DNA of 32,123 nucleotides from JAXFQS01 sp034178815 (GTDB lineage Bacteria; Verrucomicrobiota; Kiritimatiellia; RFP12; DVOR01). Both the position numbers and the translations under genes were made by a program. Each line of letters starts with the position of its first letter. Within the stretch, counting starts at the first letter, position 1. The DNA lies in the NCBI GenBank assembly GCA_034178815.1, contig JAXFQS010000062.1, forward strand, positions 1-32,123, in the 5' to 3' direction. This document shows, piece after piece, positions 23,553-29,255 of the stretch. The notes under the pieces are model-generated. The model was given only the letters and a program-made list of their open reading frames with translations, had not been told where the DNA came from and did not search any database.

Positions 23553-24869
23553 TTACTTCTTGCGGTTGTCGAAGACGCGTTTGGCTTTGCCTTCGCTTCG
23601 GGGAATGGTATTGGGTTCGGCGAGGGAGACGCCGACATGGATACCGGTGATTTCAAAGACCCGCGCGGCAATCTCCTTGCGAAGGAGTTCAAGACTGCGG
23701 ATGTCGTCGCCGAAGCGCTCGGCCGTGACTTCGACGCGAACCTCGACGGTATCGAGACTGCCTTTCTTGTCGAGCACAATCTGATAATGGGGCAGGACGC
23801 CGTCGACTCGCATCAAAGCGGTTTCGATCTGAGTCGGGAAGAGGTTGACGCCGCGCACGATGAGCATATCGTCGGATCGCGCGTCGATGCGCTGGAGACG
23901 GCGAAGCGTCCGCCCGCAGGCGCAGGGCTGGGGAACAATGCAGGACAGGTCGCGCGTGCGGTAGCGAATCATTGGCATGGCGTCCTTGCACAGGGTCGTA
24001 AAGACGAGTTCGCCGACTTGCCCGTCGGGGAGGACTTCGCCGGTATCGGGGTCGATAATTTCCGGGTAGAAGAGATCTTCGAAGATATGCAGACCGCACT
24101 GGCGGTCGCACTCGCCGGCAACACCGGGGCCTACGATTTCGGAGAGACCATAGATATCCGAGGCGTGAATACCGGTCTCGCGTTCGATTCGGCGGCGCAT
24201 CTCCTCAGTCCAAGGTTCCGCGCCAAATATGCCGACCTTGAGGGAGAAGGTCTCCTTGAAGTCGATGCCCTTGACGCGGGCGGTGTCGAGGATATGGAGG
24301 AAGTAGCTGGGGGTACAGCTGATGGCGGAGACCTTGAAGTCCTTCATCAGCATCAACTGGCGTTCGGTGTTGCCGCCGGAGATGGGCAGCACGGTGATGC
24401 CGAGGGTCTCTGCACCGCCGTGGAGCCCGAGCCCGCCCGTGAAGAGTCCGTAGCCGTAAGCGTTTTGGAGGATGTCGCCTTTACGGACGCCCGCGGCGAG
24501 CAGGCAACGCGCGACAGCCTGGCCCCAGACATCGAGGTCGGCTTTGGTGTAGCCAACGACGATGGGTTTGCCCGTGGTGCCGCTGGAGGCGTGAAGGCGG
24601 GCAACTTCGTCCATCGGGGAGGCGAAGAGCCCGAAGGGGTATTCGTCACGGAGGTCGGCCTTGCAACTGAAGGGGAGCAGGGCAAGGTCTTTCAGGGTCT
24701 GAATGTGATTCGGGCGAACCCCGCGCTCGTCCATACGCTTGCGGAATAGTGGTACGCGCGCATAGGCGCGCTCGACGGTTCGCTTGAGGCGCGCAAGTTG
24801 CAGAGCCTGAAGGTCGGCGGGCGGCAGGAAGTCGGCCTGGTTGAGGGCACAGCGAAAGGTTTCGGTCAT
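23553..24869 (-). CDS. paaK: Phenylacetate-CoA ligase, first copy of the operon
   Basis: A 438-residue adenylate-forming aryl-CoA ligase. Landmarks: LHASSGTTGKPIV phosphate loop, AYGYGLFTGGLGLHGG, SCTPSYFLHILD, GAEPWTEEMRRRIE, DIYGLSEIVGPG, RYRTRDLS with CACGRTLRR, DDMLIVRGVNLFPTQIE and the C-terminal SEGKAKRVFDNRKK with the catalytic Lys. The ATG at 24869 has GGAG upstream and gives the normal PaaK N-terminus; an in-frame ATG at 24926 would add 19 residues that read through the promoter. It heads the operon ACT, paaK, kinase, CHR. The indolepyruvate oxidoreductase genes that often accompany this set are not in the window. Confidence 0.92.
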   Translation of the reverse strand: MTETFRCALNQADFLPPADLQALQLARLKRTVERAYARVPLFRKRMDERGVRPNHIQTLKDLALLPFSCKADLRDEYPFGLFASPMDEVARLHASSGTTGKPIVVGYTKADLDVWGQAVARCLLAAGVRKGDILQNAYGYGLFTGGLGLHGGAETLGITVLPISGGNTERQLMLMKDFKVSAISCTPSYFLHILDTARVKGIDFKETFSLKVGIFGAEPWTEEMRRRIERETGIHASDIYGLSEIVGPGVAGECDRQCGLHIFEDLFYPEIIDPDTGEVLPDGQVGELVFTTLCKDAMPMIRYRTRDLSCIVPQPCACGRTLRRLQRIDARSDDMLIVRGVNLFPTQIETALMRVDGVLPHYQIVLDKKGSLDTVEVRVEVTAERFGDDIRSLELLRKEIAARVFEITGIHVGVSLAEPNTIPRSEGKAKRVFDNRKK

Positions 24870-24902
24870 GAAAACTCCAGATTGAGAAGCGGGAACAATT
24901 GG

Positions 24903-24931
24903 ATTGTACTCCAAGGCGCGGGGCAACGCAA
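24903..24931 (-). promoter_or_regulatory. Promoter of the paaK-ACT-paaK operon
   Basis: Minus strand: TTGCGT (24931-24926), 17-nt spacer, TACAAT (24908-24903). The start point would be near 24896 and the leader about 27 nt, with GGAG before the ATG. Confidence 0.65.
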
Positions 24932-24933
24932 GC

Positions 24934-24959
24934 CAAAATCCGCGGCTTTGCCGATTTTG
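24934..24959 (-). terminator. Possible weak terminator of the dus operon
   Basis: On the minus strand CAAAATC (24959-24953) pairs with GATTTTG (24940-24934), with an inner GGC-AAA-GCC hairpin. It sits 31 nt beyond the dus stop, just before the -35 of the paaK promoter. The T run is part of the stem, so strength is doubtful. Confidence 0.4.
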
Positions 24960-24990
24960 CGGGACTGAGGGGGATTGGTGGGTAGGAATA

Positions 24991-25947
24991 TCAGGGCAGA
25001 GTCGAGGGCAGATCCCGGAAGCCTCGGAAGGGTGCGAAGGCGGCGTCTGCCACGCGCCGGTACTCGTCGAGGCTGCGGCAGAGTTTGAGGCTATTCCAGA
25101 TGCGATCGCCGTCGGCGAGGCTTTCGCGGAGGTAGTTCCACAACTCTTTGAAGCGGCCGACGGGGGCGTTCCCCTGAAGCGTGGAGGAGTAAACTTGGAG
25201 GAGGTCGTCGAGGAAAGCCTTGAGTCGTTCTGGATTGCGTGTATCGGTGCCTAAGGAAAGGGTTTCGGCGAGGAAGGGGTTGGCTGCGGCGGCGCGGCCA
25301 ATCATCCAGGACTGGATGGTTGGGAAGCGCATCTGGAGGCGGGCGAGGTCGGCAGGGTTGCGGATATCGCCGCTGTAGATGACGGGGTGTTTGATGGCGG
25401 GGAGGAGGTCAGAGAGGGTCTGCAAATCGACCTGGCCGTCGTACATCTGGGCGGCAGTCCGGGGGTGGATGCAGATGGAATGAAGGGGATAGCGGTTGAG
25501 GATGGGAAGGCATTCGGGGAGGAGGCGGGCGTCGCGCAATCCAAGGCGGACTTTGACGGAAAAGGCGATGCCGGTCTGGCAAGCGGTGTCGAGCAATGCG
25601 TCCAGCTGGTCGGGATTGGCAAGGAGTCCGGAGCCGCGACCCTTTTTCGCGACGAAGGGGAACGGGCACCCGGCGTTGAGGTCGCATCGCGTGTAGCCGA
25701 GGGTTTGAACGGCGGCGATGAATGTGCGGAGTTGGGCGGGATCTTTGCCGATAGTCTGCGGCACGAGCGGGATGGCTTGTTCGCCCGAAATATCGGCCAG
25801 AAGAGCGGGTTTGACGCGCTCGCCGGCTACGGTCGGGATGAATGGGGCGAGGGCTTCGCAGTAGCCCCGGAAATGGGCAGCAAGGGTGTTGCGGAAGGGC
25901 TTGACGGTGACGCCGCGCAGGGGCGCGAGAATCAGTCGAGGCGGCAC
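24991..25947 (-). CDS. tRNA-dihydrouridine synthase family protein
   Basis: A flavoprotein of about 318 residues that reduces uridines in tRNA. The FMN-binding barrel starts at RLILAPLRGVT, then DLNAGCPFPFVAKKGRGSGLL carries the catalytic Cys (in AGCP), and SVKVRLGLRD, CIHPRTAAQMYDGQ, YSGDI and MIGRAAAANPFL follow. The family subtype (DusC-like or other) cannot be decided by eye. The start is set at GTG 25947, which has GGAG 5 nt upstream and gives the standard N-terminus. A TTG at 25977 would add ten residues. It overlaps the rhomboid gene end by 16 bp and is the last gene of a three-gene operon. Confidence 0.9.
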   Translation of the reverse strand: MPPRLILAPLRGVTVKPFRNTLAAHFRGYCEALAPFIPTVAGERVKPALLADISGEQAIPLVPQTIGKDPAQLRTFIAAVQTLGYTRCDLNAGCPFPFVAKKGRGSGLLANPDQLDALLDTACQTGIAFSVKVRLGLRDARLLPECLPILNRYPLHSICIHPRTAAQMYDGQVDLQTLSDLLPAIKHPVIYSGDIRNPADLARLQMRFPTIQSWMIGRAAAANPFLAETLSLGTDTRNPERLKAFLDDLLQVYSSTLQGNAPVGRFKELWNYLRESLADGDRIWNSLKLCRSLDEYRRVADAAFAPFRGFRDLPSTLP

Positions 25948-26705
25948 AGGCTCTCCAGTTCTTCGCGCCAGCGGCAAAGGGTTCCGAGCAGGATACCGCA
26001 GAGGAACCCGCCAAGATGCGCCGCCCAGGCGACATAGTTGGCGAGGAAGAGGGCTTCGCAGAGGTTGAGCCCCAGAATGACCACTATCGCTAGGCGCACG
26101 CGCAACCGCACGGGGATGATGAATCCAATGAGCAGGGTCACGCGGTTTTTGGCCGGGATTCCGGCGAGCAATGCCCCGAGGAGGGCGCTAACGCCGCCGC
26201 TGGCTCCCATACAGAAACGCCTCGAGCCCCAGCCGTATAGGGCGGTCTGATGAATCAGGAATCCTGCGGCTCCGCACAGGGCTCCGAGCCAAAAGACCAG
26301 CCAAAAGGCGCGCTTTCCAAAGCGCCATTCAATAGCCGCCCCCATCAGGGCGACGCCAAGCATATTGAGCAACAGGTGCCACCAGCCGAGGTGGAGCAAG
26401 GCGTAGGTGAAAGGTTGCCACCAGAAGCCCTTCTCGAGGAGTCTTGGAACTAATCCAAAGGCAAACTCGATGGCCCGGTCAAAGCCCCAGTCGTGGGCGA
26501 GGGAGACGGCGAAGAGTGTCGCCTGGATGAGGTAGACCAGGGTGCAGAGGGCGATGAGGCTTCGGGTTCCCGGGGGAAGGCGCAGGAAGAAGAATCTGCG
26601 GCGTTCAGTCCACGCCTCAACGCGTTCCCGCCCCCTGAGGATGCGGGCATCCCACGCGAGGACGAACTTGCAGAAGCGGTACTTCAGCCAGCCAAAAGGG
26701 AGCAC
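25932..26705 (-). CDS. Rhomboid-family intramembrane serine protease
   Basis: A 257-residue membrane protein. An N-terminal cytosolic segment of about 48 residues is rich in Arg and Lys. The rhomboid core of six or so membrane helices follows, with FTYALLHLGWWHLLLNMLGV (the His-x-x-x-Asn helix), the catalytic Ser in GASGGVSALLG, and the catalytic His in AAHLGGFLCG. Both catalytic residues are present, so it should be active. Rhomboids cut single-pass membrane proteins near the bilayer; the gene immediately upstream encodes just such a small single-pass protein, 10 nt away, which could be a substrate or regulator (inference only). The end overlaps the tRNA-dihydrouridine synthase gene. Confidence 0.9.
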   Translation of the reverse strand: MLPFGWLKYRFCKFVLAWDARILRGRERVEAWTERRRFFFLRLPPGTRSLIALCTLVYLIQATLFAVSLAHDWGFDRAIEFAFGLVPRLLEKGFWWQPFTYALLHLGWWHLLLNMLGVALMGAAIEWRFGKRAFWLVFWLGALCGAAGFLIHQTALYGWGSRRFCMGASGGVSALLGALLAGIPAKNRVTLLIGFIIPVRLRVRLAIVVILGLNLCEALFLANYVAWAAHLGGFLCGILLGTLCRWREELESLCRLD

Positions 26706-26715
26706 GGCAACGGGA

Positions 26716-26910
26716 TTAGATGTTGGGGTAGCCGGCCTTGTCGAGCAACAGCACCACCAGTTCGACCGCCGCGACGACGACCGCCACGATGGCGCAGGCG
26801 CCGCCGAACCAGTCGACCTTCTCGGGCTTGTCCGACTTTTTGCTCTGGGGGACGCTTTCGAGCGGGTTGCGCAACCGCGCGTTCAGATAGGGTTTTGCCT
26901 CTTCAGCCAT
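26716..26910 (-). CDS. Small single-pass membrane protein, unknown function
   Basis: A 64-residue protein, family not recognised. The first 40 residues are polar (MAEEAKPYLNARLRNPLESV, then a Lys/Ser-rich linker SKKSDKPEKVDW), followed by one membrane helix (GGACAIVAVVVAAVELVVLL) and a short tail ending AGYPNI. The predicted topology is cytosolic N-terminus and a tail of six or so residues outside. An excellent GAGGAG lies upstream of the ATG at 26910, and a sigma70-type promoter starts the transcript 16 nt before it. It is the first gene of an operon with the rhomboid protease. An in-frame ATG at 27015 lacks any ribosome site and overlaps the promoter. Confidence 0.75.
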   Translation of the reverse strand: MAEEAKPYLNARLRNPLESVPQSKKSDKPEKVDWFGGACAIVAVVVAAVELVVLLLDKAGYPNI

Positions 26911-26932
26911 AGGGTCTCCTCTCAAGTTGCAA

Positions 26933-26961
26933 AGTCTACACCATTTCCGCGCGATTGCCAA
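26933..26961 (-). promoter_or_regulatory. Promoter of the small membrane protein/rhomboid/dus operon
   Basis: Minus strand: TTGGCA (26961-26956), 17-nt spacer, TAGACT (26938-26933). Start point near 26926, leader about 16 nt that is nearly all ribosome site. Confidence 0.6.
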
Positions 26962-27107
26962 CCCTAAAATGACGCCGCCCGTCTGAAAAGGATTCCGTCC
27001 GTTCCGCACAACCATCCTCGCTTAGGCACTAGGCGAAAGGTTGGTAGGTCTGGATGCCGTACCTGACAAGGAGTCTCCCCCGAAGGTGCGTACCTGCCGC
27101 ACGGGAA

Positions 27108-27140
27108 GGTGGCAACCGCTCGGGGCGACTGGTTGCCACC
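27108..27140. repeat. Perfect 10-bp inverted repeat in intergenic space
   Basis: GGTGGCAACC (27108-27117) and GGTTGCCACC (27131-27140) flank a 13-nt loop. No T run follows on either strand. It lies between two divergent promoters in the 27016-27174 stretch, where I see no gene. A similar GGTTGCAACC palindrome is at 29147-29156, so it may be a dispersed element. Confidence 0.7.
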
Positions 27141-27174
27141 ACTCTCCGGAACGGCCGGACAGGAGCGGAGTCGC

Positions 27175-27203
27175 TTGACAGGCACGGAAAATTGGCATAC
27201 AAT
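27175..27203 (+). promoter_or_regulatory. Near-consensus promoter of the esterase relic
   Basis: Perfect TTGACA (27175-27180), 17-nt spacer, TACAAT (27198-27203). The start point is about 27210, only 3 nt before the ATG at 27213, so the message would be leaderless or nearly so. Confidence 0.75.
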
Positions 27204-27212
27204 ACGCATTGT

Positions 27213-28017
27213 ATGTTCGTTAAATTAGCACCTGCAGTGGTCTCCCTCTGCACGGCGGCGGTCTGTTCGGCGGGCGCACTCTCCTTCTCGGATGTGCAGA
27301 CAGACCAACATGGCCTACACCTTCAACGGCTATGGCCGCAACCCGGTCGGCGGAATCGAATTCGTCGCCCAAGCCACCAACCGCCTGATTCGCACGCTGA
27401 CGATGAATACCCCCTTTGCAGGCATCGCCCAGCGCAAGGCACCCGGCGTTCAATGGAGCGTCTCCAATTGCGCTGCCATATCCCTGCTCGATCTCGGCGA
27501 AAGCGACATCCACCCTGTCCGCAAAGAGCAGGTCGGGGAGCGGTGGATGCGTCTGGCTCTCTCCAGAGCCTACGGCATCCGCAGGGGGCTTGAAGCGGGG
27601 CCGGTGCTCGAACGGGTGGAGTGGAATGGCCCTCAGGCCATCCTTCATTTCCGCAACGCGGATGGTCTCCAAACCTCTGACGGGAAGCCTGTCAAGGGGT
27701 TTGAACTGGCGGGGCCGCCGCAGTCTGGGGTGACTATCGACGGGGCCGAGAGGAAGAAGGACGAGAAGGCTATCTTTGGTTGCATCTACCACGCGGCGAA
27801 GGCTGAAATCAAGGGGGACACGGTCATTCTCTCCGCTCCGGAGGTACGCGAGGCCTTCTCGCTCCGCTACGCCTGGTTCGACCTCAATTCCGGTTGGAAT
27901 CTGGTCAACCGGGATCAACTTCCCGCCAACACGCTGTGCCGCTTCAAGGACGGGGTCTATCACGAACAGGTCTACGATTGGCGCGATATTCTCACGCGCA
28001 AAGGAGGTAAGCTGTGA
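27213..28017 (+). pseudogene. Sialate O-acetylesterase-like gene, internally deleted and frameshifted
   Basis: The reading frame opens with a signal peptide (MFVKLAPAVVSLCTAAVCSA) and ALSFSDVQT, then leaves frame at a duplicated CAGA (27297-27300 and 27301-27304). Removing one CAGA joins it directly to NMAYTFNGYGRNPVGG and an open frame to TGA 28017. That body ends with the esterase C-terminus: LLDLGESDIHPVRKEQVG holds the catalytic Asp and His of the SGNH triad, followed by GKPVKGFELAG and LRYAWFDLNSGWNL. FSD and QTNM look like the family's FSDGMVLQ and GQSNM motifs brought together, with the catalytic Ser replaced by Thr, and a second deletion before the DIHP block. Full-length relatives have about 500-650 residues; here about 265 remain. 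Internal starts at 27292 or 27310 could yield a cytosolic fragment. Confidence 0.75.
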
Positions 28018-28085
28018 CCTCCATTCGCGACTTTATTCGGCTGGCGCGGGCGGGCTTGGCGGCGGCGGGTGCCAAGGCTTCGTAG
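28014..28085 (+). CDS. Possible 23-codon ORF overlapping the esterase relic stop
   Basis: A GTG at 28014 overlaps the relic's TGA and is preceded by a strong AAAGGAGG (28001-28008) at 5-nt spacing. It encodes MTSIRDFIRLARAGLAAAGA plus KAS and stops at TAG 28085. The product could be an amphipathic helix. It might also be the severed start of a lost downstream gene, since relic and ORF are followed at once by a terminator. The ribosome site is the main evidence; nothing else supports function. Confidence 0.35.
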   Translation: MTSIRDFIRLARAGLAAAGAKAS

Positions 28086-28126
28086 CCGGCTTTGCTGTTT
28101 ATCTCTTAGTCCCGCTGGTAGGCACG

Positions 28127-28166
28127 AAACGGGCCGGGAGGTTGCTATCTCCCGGTCTGTTTTGTT
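28127..28166 (+). terminator. Bidirectional terminator between convergent genes
   Basis: A 14-bp stem with two G-T pairs (28127-28140 with 28149-28162), 8-nt loop GTTGCTAT, A-tract on the left foot and T-tract on the right. It separates the esterase relic from the convergent phosphodiesterase gene (stop at 28188). Confidence 0.8.
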
Positions 28167-28187
28167 GATAGGAAAAGGGGCGAGAGT

Positions 28188-29030
28188 TTACTTGGTGGCG
28201 GTCTCGTTCTCTTGCTGCTTGCGGTACTCGGTGAGGAGGCCCTTGGCGCGATTGGTGGTCAGGGTATCGGCTCCACGCTTGAAGGCCTCGCGGGCGGTGG
28301 AGAGTCGGTCGATGGTCCAGACATGGAAACTGAAGCCGGCGTCGTGCACGCTTTTAATCAGATCGGCGGTGACAAACTTGGGATCGAAATGGCTGTCGAC
28401 GCCGTCGGCCTTGATGCGTTTGAGGACGCTGACGAGGTTGGTTGAGGTGAAGGGCTTGAAGCCGCCCGGTGAGGTCAACCAGTAGACTTTGTAGGCGGGG
28501 AGTTGTCTCTTGAGTTCGGCGCAGGAGGCGGTGTTGAAACTGATGAAGAGGAGGTTTTCCGGAGTGGCGTTGGTCTGCTTTTCGAGGATGGCTTTGATAT
28601 GCGGGACGATGTGCGGCCCGGTCTTGAGTTCGGCGTAGATGTAGCGGTTGGGACGGGCGAGTTTGAGGACATCCTCGAAGAGGGCGGGAGGCGTATGAGG
28701 GTAGTTGTTTTTCTTCCACTTGCCCCACCCGGCGACATTCAGGTTCGAGAGGTCGTTGCTCCAGGTGACGGCCCCGCAAGAGCGGCGGTCTTTGCCCCCT
28801 GTGATGCGTCCGAGGTGGCCGTCATGAAAGGTGAATACGCGGCCGTCCTTGGAGAGGTAGAGGTCGCACTCGAAGCCGAATCCGCGCTCGACGGCGCAGG
28901 TGAAGGCGGGCAGGGAGTTTTCCGGGGCGTCGACCGATTCGCCTCTGTGGGCGATGAGCGTCTCGGGACTGGGTTCGGCGGCGAGGATAGGCAGCGCCGC
29001 GAGGGCGGCAAGGACGGGAAGGAATTTCAC
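28188..29030 (-). CDS. Secreted glycerophosphodiester phosphodiesterase (GDPD)
   Basis: The 280-residue protein has a signal peptide of about 18 residues (MKFLPVLAALAALPILAA). The GDPD barrel begins with IAHRGES (catalytic His28), APENSLPAF, then FECDLYLSKDGRVFTFHD with metal ligands Glu54 and Asp56 and catalytic His69. YAELKTG supplies a further acidic ligand near the middle, and FSFHVWTID is the usual late strand. It hydrolyses glycerophosphodiesters to glycerol 3-phosphate and an alcohol, here in the periplasm or outside, giving phosphate and glycerol from lipid or teichoic-like debris. Transcribed alone from a promoter at 29075-29103; it ends at the shared bidirectional terminator. Confidence 0.93.
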   Translation of the reverse strand: MKFLPVLAALAALPILAAEPSPETLIAHRGESVDAPENSLPAFTCAVERGFGFECDLYLSKDGRVFTFHDGHLGRITGGKDRRSCGAVTWSNDLSNLNVAGWGKWKKNNYPHTPPALFEDVLKLARPNRYIYAELKTGPHIVPHIKAILEKQTNATPENLLFISFNTASCAELKRQLPAYKVYWLTSPGGFKPFTSTNLVSVLKRIKADGVDSHFDPKFVTADLIKSVHDAGFSFHVWTIDRLSTAREAFKRGADTLTTNRAKGLLTEYRKQQENETATK

Positions 29031-29074
29031 GGGAGTGTTCCTGATGGGGTTGAAAGTAGGACAATTTCTATACT

Positions 29075-29103
29075 ACTTTACTCCATCTCCCGCGACTTGT
29101 CCA
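29075..29103 (-). promoter_or_regulatory. Likely promoter of the phosphodiesterase gene
   Basis: Minus strand: TGGACA (29103-29098), 17-nt spacer, TAAAGT (29080-29075). Start point near 29068, leader about 38 nt. Confidence 0.5.
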
Positions 29104-29146
29104 GTTTTTTCCGCTCCGGGCAAGGGCTCCGTCCACCGGGTCGATT

Positions 29147-29202
29147 GGTTGCAACCTTCGGGGGCAGTTGGTACCAACCTTTTTGGGGAAAAGGTTGATA
29201 CC
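29147..29202. repeat. Clustered palindromes and a 14-bp hairpin downstream of the C10 peptidase
   Basis: A perfect palindrome GGTTGCAACC (29147-29156) is followed by TTGGTACCAA (29168-29177). The arm 29170-29183 also pairs with 29189-29202 (14 bp, one C-A mismatch, 5-nt loop). The hairpin lies 54 bp beyond the peptidase stop (29256) and could end that transcript, but no T run follows on the minus strand. Confidence 0.65.
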
Positions 29203-29255
29203 TTGGTGGGGCGGAGGTAGGCAGGAATCGTCCCGAAGCGCGCGATGCGTTCCCG

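Noticed and set aside
23478..24749. 423-codon plus-strand ORF opposite the first paaK
   Set aside because: It mirrors the PaaK codon pattern and has no recognisable domain; PaaK motifs on the minus strand are complete.
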